From: DASPRG01 sp963796125
GTDB lineage: Bacteria; Nitrospirota; Thermodesulfovibrionia; Thermodesulfovibrionales; SM23-35
Reading direction: 5' to 3'
Length of the DNA: 64,000 nt
Assembly: GCA_963796125.1 (NCBI GenBank)
Contig: CAWCKM010000022.1
Location: forward strand, 7,541 to 71,540
The notes below the pieces were generated by a model. It was not told where the DNA came from. It saw only the letters and a list, made by a program, of their open reading frames with translations, and did not search any database. Position 1 is the stretch's first letter. Each line of letters opens with the position of its first letter. A program made the position numbers and the translations under genes. Shown one piece after another: positions 28,027-37,200 of this stretch.

Positions 28027-29046
28027 ATGAAATTTAAATATCTCTTTACCGTGCTTCGTACAATGAAAATACCCGGTCTGTTTCCGATCATTAAAGACTG
28101 GCAATCTTTCCTGAGGATGCATTTTATCTATGCTGCAATTGAATCAGGTCTTCTTGAAGCTTTGGGCACTCCCTCCTCCAGAGAGGAGTTGGTTCAAAAA
28201 CTTAATGTAAAGCGGCCGGAGATCCTTGATGCACTCCTTGATGTCGGGCTTTCAGTCAAAGAACTCGCATATAAAAACGGCTCATACAGTATTAAAGGGA
28301 AAAGATCCAAAGCTGTTATAGGTAGCAAAGGCGATGTGTTGGTGTCTATGATTCAAGCTAATATAACTTATTACAGTTCTGCATATCGTGGCGCAGCAGA
28401 CCGTATGCACGGAGCTCCGCTTGGTAATGATCTTGAGAAAATAGGCGGCTTGGTCGCAAGATTCTCAAAAATCGGCGAACCTTTCATTAAGGAGTTTATC
28501 GAAGATATTGTTATTGGAAAAGATTCCATGAGGATTCTGGATGTCGGATGTGGGTCAGGAATATTCCTGCAAAGTATTTTTAACGCCAATCACGCGGCAA
28601 TCGGCATCGGCATCGATATAGACAAGGTGGTAGTCGAGCAAGCCAGGCAAAACATTGAAAAATGGGGACTGAATGATAAGTTCAGGATTATCGCAGGAGA
28701 TATCCGTGTTTCTCCTGATAGTCTCGACGGCCCTTTTGACTTAATAACATTGTTTAATATTCTTTACTATTTCCCTTCTGAGGAACGTCTTGAATTGCTA
28801 CGGAGACTTCGTTCAATCCTGGCCCCTCGTGGCACAATAGCTATTGCTATGAATTTGCGGAGCAGAGGCAAAGACCTTGGAGCGGCAAATCTTAATATGG
28901 TTAATGCTTCCCTTAAAGGATTAACGCCTTTGCCTGATCTGGATGAAATTACAATTCAGTTAAAGAGCAGCGGTTTTAATAAGATCAAGCCACAAAGACT
29001 TATTCCGACAAGCACATTTTATGGAATTGCCGCCAATATTGAGTGA
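28027..29046 (+). CDS. SAM-dependent methyltransferase with N-terminal helical domain
   Basis: A 339-residue protein built like small-molecule O/C-methyltransferases. Residues 30-100 form a winged-helix-like dimerisation region (MHFIYAAIESGLLEALG, SREELVQKLNVKRPEILDAL). Residues 170-339 are the class I fold with SAM motif I LDVGCGSGIFLQSI, the acidic GIGIDIDKVVVEQAR and a FDLITLFNILYYFP segment. The substrate is unknown. It stands alone and has no frameshift. It is preceded by a weak GAGGCCGGGGG ribosome site. Confidence 0.78.
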   Translation: MKFKYLFTVLRTMKIPGLFPIIKDWQSFLRMHFIYAAIESGLLEALGTPSSREELVQKLNVKRPEILDALLDVGLSVKELAYKNGSYSIKGKRSKAVIGSKGDVLVSMIQANITYYSSAYRGAADRMHGAPLGNDLEKIGGLVARFSKIGEPFIKEFIEDIVIGKDSMRILDVGCGSGIFLQSIFNANHAAIGIGIDIDKVVVEQARQNIEKWGLNDKFRIIAGDIRVSPDSLDGPFDLITLFNILYYFPSEERLELLRRLRSILAPRGTIAIAMNLRSRGKDLGAANLNMVNASLKGLTPLPDLDEITIQLKSSGFNKIKPQRLIPTSTFYGIAANIE

Positions 29047-29270
29047 TTAATTTCAGGCTTAGCAATCTGTGATATATATGCCATCTGTCAGTTCGGGAAT
29101 CGCTGTTTTCACTGGTATTTTTCTGTATATTTAAGGCTGGCACTTAGAATGTTGACCTCTCTTTAAGGTGCCGAATTGGTACCTTAAAAGCTCATCATAT
29201 TCTTTTTTGTTGAGTTGAAACATGCAGTAATGGAAAACGTCTTTATGTTGCGTCTCACATAAGTTAATTT

Positions 29271-29339
29271 TGTAAGACAAACACCTACAAGAAAATCAGA
29301 AAAACACCGATACTCTAATCTGTTTTTTTACAGTATACA
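29271..29339 (+). promoter_or_regulatory. Conserved operator-promoter element, site D
   Basis: Single-type site. TGTAAG-N7-CCTACA at 29271-29289; ATCAG-N7-CCGAT at 29295-29311; -10-like TATACA at 29334. It lies upstream of the small protein gene at 29454. The rest of the 29047-29453 gap holds no gene that I can support. Confidence 0.7.
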
Positions 29340-29453
29340 TTATCTGGGAGTAAAGATTTCGAACAACTCAAATGATAAGAAAAGAGGATTGCATGTCAAA
29401 AAGAATCATACAGAGAGCACTATATTTAAAAACCTCAAATGAAAGGATTTACT

Positions 29454-29714
29454 ATGCCGTCTATAGCTATATTCACCTTCGATCCTCAGAAGTTCGATGA
29501 AGTTTTTGAAAGACGAAAGCAAGAACGAGCGTCCGCATGCGGAAAAACAAAAATACTTGGTGAGTGGTGCGATACAAAAAATGGCCGAGTAGTTCGCCTT
29601 GTTGAAGGTGGAGATCTTGGAGCAGTCTTAGCTGCTTACCGCATGTGGTCTGATCTTGGAACCCTGAAAATATTTCCTGTAACGGATACGACAGAATTGA
29701 TTGACCATGTTTGA
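29454..29714 (+). CDS. Small DUF3303-like protein
   Basis: An 86-residue protein starting MPSIAIFTFDPQKFDEVFER, behind AAAGGA seven bases upstream (an ATG five codons earlier lacks a site). It continues with GEWCDTKNGRVVRLVEGGDL and AAYRMWSDLGTLKIFPVTD. The pattern of a beta strand, helix, strands and a late W.DL.....PV recalls DUF3303, a small ferredoxin-like fold. Function is unknown. It is driven by promoter site D and thus belongs to the proposed regulon. Confidence 0.6.
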   Translation: MPSIAIFTFDPQKFDEVFERRKQERASACGKTKILGEWCDTKNGRVVRLVEGGDLGAVLAAYRMWSDLGTLKIFPVTDTTELIDHV

Positions 29715-30132
29715 AGAGAACAATTCCCCTCCTTTCTTTTGAACTTCAAAGTGTAGCTTTGTAGGCGCAGCCCTCGAAAATGCTATGTTTAGTTCGGGGC
29801 GGGGCGAAGATGCACAGAAATTCATAGACTCATGAGAGTCATCTTTGCAATGCTGTCGCACAGAACATATTTTCAGGAGGAGTGTATATAGTTGACTGAA
29901 ACAAACGCTTCCTAATATCTCGATAGAAAGCAAGGGTTCACTTAAAAGTGAATGCCTTGCAGGGTTTTTGATCTGCGTCGAGAACTTACCAGAGTGTGAT
30001 TTTTTAAATATCTTCTCACAACATAACATTTCAAACAGAAATCCTTACCCACATTTAAAATATTTGTTTACAAATCCTTCACAAGAAAAGTACAATTATC
30101 TAAATTTTTTTGGAAAAGGGGGTGAGGGAGGT
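29715..30132. other. Intergenic stretch with a leader repeated at 30731
   Basis: No gene is supported. The segment 29992-30040 (AGTGTGATTTTTTAAATAT...CATTTCAAAC) recurs in diverged form at 30731-30773, in each case upstream of a secreted protein gene. A TTGTAGGCGCAGCC fragment near 29759 looks like a remnant of another dispersed repeat. Confidence 0.4.
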
Positions 30133-30490
30133 ATGATGAGAAACAAAATCATCGCTATGTTTATCATTCTTGGTCTTGTTGTCGGCGGATCGTTGAGTGT
30201 TTATGCTGCTGAAAAAGGGGTGGTCTGCTGAGCCCGCAAAAAAGGAGATGACAACTCCTCAGAAGCAACCTGCTAAGGTTGCACCAGAGAATCAGCCTGC
30301 TGGCAAAAAGGAAGCTACAACAGAAACACAGCCTCATATGAAAGCTGCTCTCGAATCGTTACGGAAAGCTCTGGCAGAGTTGGAGAAAAGTTCCTCTGAT
30401 AAAGGCGGACACAGGGAAAAGGCGATCGACCTCGTCAGGCGTGCTATTGATGAAGTGAAAGAGGGCTTGCAATACGATGTCAAGCACTAA
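30133..30490 (+). CDS. Small secreted protein, unknown function, one frameshift
   Basis: A signal peptide (MMRNKIIAMFIILGLVVGGS, cleavage likely after SVYA) is followed, after a shift near 30218, by a Pro/Gln/Lys-rich linker and a C-terminal amphipathic helical pair (ALESLRKALAELEKSSSDKG and HREKAIDLVRRAIDEVKEG). The mature part is about 90 residues. The His- and charge-rich helices resemble small periplasmic proteins with no known role. GGAGG sits directly before ATGATG. A strong terminator follows at 30501. Confidence 0.6.
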
Positions 30491-30500
30491 GTAATCTCTT

Positions 30501-30538
30501 AAAAAAAGGCCCTGCCTTTTGTCAGGGCCTTTTTTTTT
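30501..30538 (+). terminator. Rho-independent terminator
   Basis: The stem AAAGGCCCTG / CAGGGCCTTT with a nine-base loop is followed by eight T. It lies 10 bases behind the stop of the secreted protein gene. The A-run on the other side makes it potentially bidirectional. Confidence 0.9.
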
Positions 30539-30848
30539 ATGAAATGTATTGATATTTTCAGCCTATAATAATGTCTTCGAGTTTAAAAACCCAGAGGGTG
30601 ACAACTAACGAGTTTTTAGACAGGCTCCCACATCCTATGTTCTTCAAGCATGTTTTCTCTCTTGTAGATCCTGAAATAGATTCAGTATGACAGGCTGGAA
30701 AATTCTGACCCTTCATTTAGTACTTCCTGCAGTGTGATTTTTAAATATTGCCCCGCAATGCAGCATTTCAAACTTAAATCAACAGCATAAACAAGTCAGC
30801 ATTTTCTATACCAAACAGGGTAGAAATTATTTTTCATCACCACACACC
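30539..30848. other. Intergenic stretch holding the second copy of a leader segment
   Basis: The piece 30731-30773 (AGTGTGATTTTTAAATATTG...CATTTCAAAC) is the diverged copy of 29992-30040. The rest is unassigned. The lost N-terminus of the following gene may have been here. Confidence 0.35.
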
Positions 30849-31692
30849 TTGATTGTTTTCAATTATGGAAATAATATTCTCGCCATCTATCCATTGCAGA
30901 TCACTGGAACAAACTACTCTGAATTCTCCATATTGAATGACAACTGTTCAGGAAAGATTTTAATGCCATTCGAGAATTGTCCCGTAGATTTGGTATTTTC
31001 ACCAGCATCAGAAGGCCCTAAAAATGCCAATTTAAGTATCGTATCCAACGACCCTGATACCCCTACACTGGATGTGCCATTGCGTGGTACAGGAATGCCC
31101 TTAGGGAATGCACCCATGGCACCCACAAATCTTAATGCAACATCTATATCTGCAAGCGTGATAAAACTGACATGGACAGATAACTCCACAGATGAGACGA
31201 GTTTCAAGATTTACAGAAAGAAGGATTCAGGTTCATGGAAACTTATAGCGACGAAAGGGGTGGATATCGTAAGCCACACTAATTGGACGGCGACAGGAAA
31301 TACGTACCACAACCACTTACAGTTATTACGTGACGGCATGTAACAGTAGTGGATGTTCACCTTGCAACCAAATGGGCAGGTTGTTCCATACAAACCAATG
31401 GCTCTTTCAGCAATTGCCTTATCATCTAACCAGGATAGACCTCTCATGGACTGACACAAGCAACAATGAGACAGGGGTTCAAATATACAAGAAGACAGGG
31501 AGTTGTTCATCCACAAATTCCTGGGTAGAGATAAAAACAACGGGGCCTAATATTACCTCATACAGCGATACAGGATTAACTTCAGGTACAACATATTCGT
31601 ATAAGGTGAGGGCATACAAGGAGTCATCGAATATGCCCTATGCATATGGTTATTCTCTCTATACGGGTTGTAAAAGTGCAACAACGCCGTGA
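30849..31692 (+). CDS. Choice-of-anchor D and FN3 repeat protein fragment, frameshifted
   Basis: The first frame gives an ASPM/SPD-2/Hydin-like (choice-of-anchor D) domain: VFNYGNNILAIYPLQITGTN, then FSILNDNCSGKIL, NCPVDLVFSPASEG and LSIVSNDPDTPTLDVPLRGT. An FN3 repeat (IKLTWTDNSTDETSFKIYRK) follows, and after shifts near 31300 and 31420 a second one (LSWTDTSNNETGVQIYKK), ending YGYSLYTGCKSATTP. No signal peptide is visible, so the 5' end is missing or out of frame. The last repeat and ending match those of 21413-23439. Export is expected from the domain types. Probably a degenerate paralogue. Confidence 0.65.
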
Positions 31693-32088
31693 GTTAAAAT
31701 AACAAGCAAGTGTAATTGAACCTTTGGCGGCTGTTATGCGGAATTGATGAAGAAGCTGACAGTCTATCTAATGTAGTGCGGCCAAGGCTCTTTACTTATA
31801 TGTGGCGTCAACATCCGTCATTCCTGCGAAGGCAGAAATGCATAATGAACAATTCAAGGGACATCATAGAGATTAGAGAGTGAATTAGGCAGAACACTGC
31901 AGCGACGAAAACCCGGCCCAAAGATAAAGAATAGGAAGAATTAAGCGGTGTCCCAGGAATCAAGGTTCCCAATAATCCACGCAATTTATAAATGATTGAC
32001 TTAATATTCTTTTCACATCGTCTTCATCATTTCTTCATAAGTTTTATATATAATATTAGAAAATATTTATTTTAAAGGAGAGCTGATA
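31693..32088. other. Intergenic stretch with a partial REP repeat
   Basis: GTCATTCCTGCGAAGGCAGAA at 31817-31837 is a short member of the GTCATTCCCGC family. No gene is seen. The AT-rich end (TTTTATATATAATATTAG) before 32089 probably holds the promoter of the next gene. Confidence 0.4.
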
Positions 32089-32892
32089 ATGTCCATTATC
32101 ACAATTTCGCGAGGCTCTTATAGCAAAGGAAAAGATGTAGCAGAGAAAGTAGCTCAAAAATTGGGCTATGAATGCATTGCAAGAGATGCTATTATCGAGT
32201 CTTCAAAAGAATTTAATATTCCCGAAATCAAACTGATTCGGGCCATTCACGACGCCCCTTCCATTCTGGAAAGATTTAACTGCTCCAAGGAAAAATATCT
32301 GGCCTATTTGCATGTTACCATGTTGGAGCATTTTCAAAAGGATAACGTGGTTTACCATGGTCTTGCTGGCCATTTCTTCATAAAAAATATCTCTCATGTG
32401 CTTAAGGTTAGAATTATCGCTGATATGGAAGATCGCGTGAAGCTTGAGATGGAACGTGAGGGAATTGCAAAAAGAGAGGCATCGCGCCTTCTGAAAAATG
32501 ATGACAAAGAAAGACGTAAATGGTGCAAATACATATATGGAATTGACAAATGGGATCCCAATCTCTATGACTTGGTTATCCATATTAAGAAAATTACAGT
32601 AAATGATGCGGCAGATATTATTTGTCACACTGTTGGATTGGAGCAATTTAAAGCAACTCCAGAATCACAAAAAGCTCTGGATAGCATGTTAATTGCTGCA
32701 AAAGTTAAGGCTGCAGTAATAGATGTGAAACCAGACATTGAAGTAGTTGCTGAGAATGGCACTATCTCAATAAAAGCCAAATACACAAAATTTAAAGATG
32801 AAGAAATGATTCATAAAATTGAGGAAATAGCGAAAAGCGTTCCGGGAGTAAGAAGCGTTGAAGTTGATTTATTTGCTCATTTACGTGATTAA
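32089..32892 (+). CDS. Cytidylate kinase-like protein with C-terminal BON-like domain
   Basis: A 267-residue protein. Residues 1-190 resemble the cytidylate kinase-like family: ISRGSYSKGKDVAEKVAQKL with a P-loop-like SYSKGK, CIARDAIIES, RIIADMEDRVKLEM and DPNLYDLVIH. Residues 195-267 form a BON-like fold (AKVKAAVIDVKPDIEVVAEN, then EIAKSVPGVRSVEVDL). BON domains usually bind membranes or act in the periplasm, so fusion to a predicted cytosolic kinase is unusual. No signal peptide is present. AAAGGAGAGCTGATA precedes the ATG, and a strong terminator follows. Confidence 0.75.
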   Translation: MSIITISRGSYSKGKDVAEKVAQKLGYECIARDAIIESSKEFNIPEIKLIRAIHDAPSILERFNCSKEKYLAYLHVTMLEHFQKDNVVYHGLAGHFFIKNISHVLKVRIIADMEDRVKLEMEREGIAKREASRLLKNDDKERRKWCKYIYGIDKWDPNLYDLVIHIKKITVNDAADIICHTVGLEQFKATPESQKALDSMLIAAKVKAAVIDVKPDIEVVAENGTISIKAKYTKFKDEEMIHKIEEIAKSVPGVRSVEVDLFAHLRD

Positions 32893-32915
32893 GGGTTGAG
32901 AAATCTCAATACAGC

Positions 32916-32947
32916 AAAGGGGCGAGATAACTATCTCGCCCCTTTTT
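32916..32947 (+). terminator. Rho-independent terminator
   Basis: A perfect stem AAAGGGGCGAGATA / TATCTCGCCCCTTT with a two-base loop (AC) and a T-run, 24 bases behind the kinase-BON gene. It can also stop the opposite strand, where the lipoprotein operon ends. Confidence 0.9.
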
Positions 32948-33071
32948 AAATGCATATTTCAACAAATAATTATCAACAGCGAGGTCAAATGGTCGCGATC
33001 ATAAAGTTTTCCACTCCTGTCTCATGTGTTCCATGAGGACTCCGGACATGACCCTGTTAATGGTCGTCCCG

Positions 33072-33317
33072 TTAACGTCCATCACGTCTTTCGCGTCCGT
33101 CGTCTCGTCTGTCAAACCTGTCGTGGTCGTCGCGTCCCCCTCTGAAGTAATATGGTGAATAGTAACCATACGGGTAATTATAGTAATCGTAATACCTGTA
33201 ATGCGGATCGTCATAATATGGGTAATCATAGTAAGGGCCGTGTCCAACGTAACCGACACAGGCGCAACATGCGATCAGCAGGCTCATAACGAAAATTATG
33301 CCAAGCCTTCTTTTCAT
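33072..33317 (-). CDS. Tyr-rich small lipoprotein
   Basis: An 81-residue protein with a basic start (MKRRLGIIFVMSLLIACCAC) and a lipobox LIAC, so it is probably a lipoprotein. The mature part is a Tyr/Asp/Pro-rich segment (GPYYDYPYYDDPHYRYYDYY) followed by an Arg/Asp tail (DRFDRRDDGRERRDGR). Low-complexity chains of this kind are found in envelope or stress proteins but the function is unknown. GAAGGAGGACAAA precedes the ATG. It follows the Met-rich gene by 16 bases and is co-transcribed from promoter site F. Confidence 0.65.
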   Translation of the reverse strand: MKRRLGIIFVMSLLIACCACVGYVGHGPYYDYPYYDDPHYRYYDYYNYPYGYYSPYYFRGGRDDHDRFDRRDDGRERRDGR

Positions 33318-33333
33318 TTTGTCCTCCTTCGGG

Positions 33334-34002
33334 TTATTCGCCGCCTTCCTTCATCTTTTTTCCTCTTTCCATCATCATCTGTCCTTCTTGCATCATGATA
33401 TCCCCTCTCTCCATCATTATCGTGCATTCTTCCTCCATCATATCCTTATCCGACATCATGGCATCTCTTGCTGTCATCGTCTGGCCCTCTGTCATCGCCT
33501 TTGCTTTTTCCGTCATCTTCTCACCCCTCTTCATCATCATCTCCCCGCTCTTTGTCAATAACGATCCTTCTTTCATCATCATGTTCTTATCCAGATAGAT
33601 CCCCTCCGTCAGCATCTTCCCTTTCTCTGCCGGTATCTCGCCTTCTTTAATCTTCTTTCCTCTCTCGGTCAGCATCTTTCCTCTCTCCATCATCAGTTTC
33701 CCTTTTTCCATCAACGTTTCCCCTTCTTTGATCTGGAGAGCCTGATCTATCATCCGGCCTTCTTTCATCGCTTTCCCTTTTTCCATCAACAGTTCTCCCT
33801 CTTTCACCTGAATCTTGCCCTCTTCTATCCGCTTCTCGCCTTCTTTCATCATTATGCCGGCTTTCTCAATCATGGTCTCACCTTCTTTTGCCATCATGTC
33901 CTTGTCCGGCATTACTTCAGCGCTTTCAACGGATGTAACCTGTGAGGAGAGCATCAAAGCAATAAAGATAACAGCAGTCAATAATATGTATGCCTTTTTC
34001 AT
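33334..34002 (-). CDS. Exported Met-rich heptad-repeat protein
   Basis: A 222-residue protein with a signal peptide (MKKAYILLTAVIFIALMLSS, cleavage near SVESA). The rest is built almost wholly of seven-residue units of the pattern G-[KE]-x-[ML]-[MLI]-x-[KE], for example GETLMEK GKLMMER GKMLTER. Met makes up well over 10 percent. A continuous helix with a Met stripe is likely, which could bind soft metals such as Cu(I), or form a filament. I recognise no named family. AGGAGGAATTAGG precedes the ATG. The operon starts at promoter site F. Conservation of the frame despite the repeats argues for selection. Confidence 0.7.
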   Translation of the reverse strand: MKKAYILLTAVIFIALMLSSQVTSVESAEVMPDKDMMAKEGETMIEKAGIMMKEGEKRIEEGKIQVKEGELLMEKGKAMKEGRMIDQALQIKEGETLMEKGKLMMERGKMLTERGKKIKEGEIPAEKGKMLTEGIYLDKNMMMKEGSLLTKSGEMMMKRGEKMTEKAKAMTEGQTMTARDAMMSDKDMMEEECTIMMERGDIMMQEGQMMMERGKKMKEGGE

Positions 34003-34139
34003 CCTAATTCCTCCTTCCGAAAAATGAGATAGTTTTGATGTCTTAACGGTCCCGCTTTGCTGATAAAGTTGTCGTGTTCCTCAATAGACAAGCAAGATAA
34101 ACCTCCTTTCAGTTGTTCGACTTCAGATCCAATGTCGAT

Positions 34140-34231
34140 ACTATATATCTAAAAAAAGAATTGATGTATCAGCATACGTCTGATTTTTTTGTAGGAGTTT
34201 GTCTTTTTGTTTTGTAGGAATTTGTCTTACG
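34140..34231 (-). promoter_or_regulatory. Conserved operator-promoter element, site F (Met-rich/Tyr-rich operon)
   Basis: Minus strand, tandem type. CGTAAG-N7-CCTACA at 34231-34213; second CCTACA half-site at 34195-34190 (23 bp on); A-tract; perfect dyad ATCAG-N7-CTGAT at 34184-34168; -10-like TATAGT at 34145-34140. AAAGGAGG follows near 34110. It lies 138 bases upstream of the gene start at 34002. Confidence 0.72.
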
Positions 34232-34318
34232 ATAACAAATGCAGCGTCGGGGAGAGTCTTGATATTGTGTATAGACAGAGAATTCCTGTGTTAATATAGA
34301 GTCACTTTTGGAAAGCCT

Positions 34319-35764
34319 ATGGCATATAAAGACCTGAGAGAGTTTATTCGTTTACTGGAAAAGAAGGGGCTTCTTAAGCGCATAACTGCAGAGGTTGATC
34401 CTGTCCTTGAGATAGCCGAGATAAACGACCGGGTTGTGAAAGAGGATGGACCTGCTCTCTTTTTCGAGAAACCAAAGAATTCAAAGTTCCCTTGTGTGGT
34501 AAATCTCTTTGGCTCATTTGAACGGATGAAGCTTGCTCTTGAAGTAAACAGTCTTGATGAAATTGGTCATCGGATGCTTGAGTTCCTCGAACCTGATATC
34601 CCTACGAATCTCATAGAGAAATTGAAGGCCCTGCCAAAACTGAAAAGACTTGCAGACTTCCTCCCAAAGTATGTTAATTCAGGCCCCTGCAAAGAGGTAG
34701 TTTTTAAAGATAATCTTTCGCTGAATGTCTTTCCGATTCTTAAGACATGGCCTGATGACGGCGGGAAATTTATTACGCTCCCCATGGTTTTTACTAAAGA
34801 TCCTGAAACGGGTATACGAAATTGCGGGATGTACAGGATGCAGGTCTACGATCAGAAAACCACAGGCATGCACTGGCATATGCATAAAGACGGGGCAAAA
34901 CATTACAGGAATGCAGAAAGAACACGGTAAGAGACTTGAAGTAGCTGTTGCAATAGGTTCCGACCCTGCAGTGATGTATTCTTCTACAGCGCCTTTACCT
35001 GAAGGAGTGGATGAAATGCTCTTTGCAGGATTTCTGAGAGGCTCCCCTGTGGAGTTGATAAAATGTGAAACAGTAAACCTTGAGGTGCCTGCAAATGCAG
35101 AGATTGTCCTTGAAGGGTATTGCGAACCCAAAGAGAGAAGGGATTGAAGGTCCTTTCGGAGACCATACAGGATATTATTCACTCAAAGATGAATTTCCTG
35201 TATTCCATATAACCTGCATAACACACAGAAAGGATGCTATCTATCCGGCAACGATTGTAGGAAAGCCGCCGATGGAAGACTGCTATATTGCAAAAGCAAC
35301 AGAGAGGATTTTTTTGCCCCTTATTCAAAAACAGATTTCCTGAAATTGTTGATATAAATCTTCCTATGGAAGGAGTCTTTCACAATATTGCAATTGTTTC
35401 TATAGACAAACGCTATCCGGGACATGCGAGGCGTGTCATGTATGCCTTGTGGGGAATGGGACAGATGAGTTTTACCAAGATGATTGTCATAGTGGATAAA
35501 GAGGTCGATGTGCAGAACCCGGGCGAGGTTATATGGAAGATCGGAAATAATGTTGATCCGAAAAGAGACGTTGTTATTGTGGAAGGTCCTCTCGATGTCC
35601 TTGAACATGCCTCAAACATTCCTGCCTATGGAGGGAAGATGGGTATTGATGCAACAAAGAAGTGGAAGTCAGAGGGTTTCCTGAGGGAATGGCCTGATGA
35701 GATAGTCATGTCAGAGGAGATAAAGAGGCTTGTGGAGAAACGGTGGAAGGAGTACGGGTTTTGA
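34319..35764 (+). CDS. ubiD: UbiD-family decarboxylase, three frameshifts
   Basis: A protein of about 480 residues that removes a carboxyl group from an aromatic or polyprenylated acid with prenylated FMN, which is supplied by UbiX (next gene). MAYKDLREFIRLLEKKGLLK is the typical start. The core NCGMYRMQVYDQKTTGMHWH carries the prFMN-binding and catalytic region; PKREGIEGPFGDHTGYYS holds the conserved Glu; the end is DATKKWKSEGF..WPDEI. The frame breaks near 34915, 35140 and 35330. All motifs remain, so errors are likely. In such lineages the pair usually serves menaquinone synthesis (MqnL-like), but an aromatic-degradation role cannot be excluded. Confidence 0.88.
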
Positions 35765-35940
35765 ATCAAATTATCTACTGGATTATAGACAAGGGCAGGA
35801 TACAGTATTTTCGCTCATTCTCGGTCGCGATCGACCTCCGAGGCTTTTGCCTCTTTATCAAGTAATAGTCTTCAAAGGACTATCGGCAAAAGAAACCGCT
35901 CAAATACTATACCCTGACTCTATACGGATTTAGATAAATT

Positions 35941-36553
35941 ATGGGAACATACACAATAGCTATAACAGGAGCAAGCGGCAGTATTTATGGTGTAAGGCTT
36001 CTCAAATATCTTCTTGAGAAAAAACATACAGTATATCTGACGATAACCAAAGAGGGCGGCCTCATCTTGAAAGAAGAGATGGGTTTCAACTGGCAGGGAT
36101 AAAGCAGAAAGAGATAGAGATAGAGAAGAAGATCAAAAGAGACCTCAAACTAAAAGAGATAAAACTTCATTACTTTAGTGAAGATAACCTTTCTGCACCA
36201 TATCAAGCGGCTCAGTTAAAGTTGATGCCATGGTTGTCATCCCTTGTTCAATGAAGACCCTTTCAGGGATTGCATGCGGATATGCAAATAACCTTGTCGA
36301 GAGAGCAGCAGATGTAATGTTAAAGGAAGGACGCACGCTTATCCTTGTACCGAGGGAAACACCACTCAATAGTATCCATCTGCGAAATATGCTTACTCTT
36401 TCAGAGATCGGAGTGAAGATTATTCCGGCAATGCCTGCCTTTTACAGTTGTCCTGAAAAAATAGATGACCTTGTTGATTTTATGGTTGGAAAAGTCCTTG
36501 ATTCCTTAGGCATAGAGAACAGTCTCTTCAGGCGCTGGAAAGGAAACGCTTGA
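35941..36553 (+). CDS. ubiX: Flavin prenyltransferase UbiX, two frameshifts
   Basis: A protein of about 200 residues that attaches a dimethylallyl unit to FMN and so makes the UbiD cofactor. The start TYTIAITGASGSIYGVRLL is the family signature. After shifts near 36090 and 36200 the conserved VVIPCSMKTLSGIACGYANN, ADVMLKEGRTLILVPRETP and the ending PEKIDDLVDFMVGK..D.LG follow. It lies about 180 bases behind ubiD. The close pairing of the two genes supports both assignments. Confidence 0.88.
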
Positions 36554-36561
36554 AATAAGAA

Positions 36562-36631
36562 TTACTAAGTAGTCATAGGTACGGTTATTTAGTCTGTCAT
36601 TCCCGCTTGTCGGGAATCTTTCTTGTTAGTA
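36562..36631. repeat. Short MITE copy (internal deletion)
   Basis: TTACTAAGTAGTCATAGGTA is followed by GTCATTCCCGCTTGTCGGGA at 36596 and closes with TTGTTAGTA. Only the left half of the core remains. It lies between ubiX and nrfH. Confidence 0.55.
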
Positions 36632-36655
36632 TCTGGGCCAAAGGAGGTGAAAACA

Positions 36656-37122
36656 ATGGCTGTATACTAATCATGGAAAAATTGCTACAGTAATCCTATT
36701 TATTGGGTTTGCCGGTATTGCTATTGCTTTTATTCTTTCTTTTAGGTCCGCCAAGGTTATTAGCAAGGACTGATACCCCTGGATTCTGTGTAAGGTGCCA
36801 TGTTATGGAGCCATATTATGAGGCATGGTTTCATTCAGGTGCGCATAGAAGAAAAGCCTGTGTTGAATGTCACCTTCCCAATGACAGCATTGCAAACCAT
36901 TACCTTTGGAAAGTAGTGTTTGGGGTTAAAGAGGTTATGGTTTATTATTCCGGCAAGGTTCCAGAAATAATTAAAATCACTTCTCAAGGAGGGAAGGTTT
37001 TACAGACCAATTGTATTCGATGTCATGAAACTACAGTAATGCTCATCGATTCAGAGAGAAGATGCTGGAATTGTCACAGGAGCATTTCTCATATGCGTGC
37101 AGGAATAACGGAAACATTATAA
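36656..37122 (+). CDS. nrfH: Tetraheme cytochrome c NrfH (NapC/NirT family), frameshifted N-terminus
   Basis: A membrane-anchored quinol dehydrogenase that feeds electrons to NrfA. The N-terminal helix reads TVILFIGFAGIAIAFILSF in a frame entered just behind the ATG at 36656 (AAAGGAGGTGAAAACA); it switches near 36745. Four heme motifs follow: CVRCH, CVECH, CIRCH and CWNCH, with the NrfH-type surroundings FCVRCHVMEPYYEAW and CVECHLPND. About 155 residues, as expected. It stands directly upstream of nrfA. Confidence 0.88.
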
Positions 37123-37200
37123 TCTATATAATCTATTCCCCTTTTTTCTAAAGAGGGTGAAGGGGATATTACGGGGATTAACGAATTGGAGGTGTTTCAA

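Noticed and set aside
29393..29500. 35-codon frame (MSKRIIQRALYLKT...) behind site D with AAGAGGA before it
   Set aside because: It overlaps the better supported DUF3303-like frame at 29454, and its content looks like the shadow of that gene. The good ribosome site keeps it possible.
35765..35940. Short frame between ubiD and ubiX as a gene
   Set aside because: It is the out-of-frame continuation of ubiD plus spacer, with no start signal or conserved features.
6472..36591. Shared 14-mer GGTACGGTTATTTA at about 6472 and 36576 as a regulatory motif
   Set aside because: A match of this length is expected by chance in 64 kb, and the surroundings do not align.
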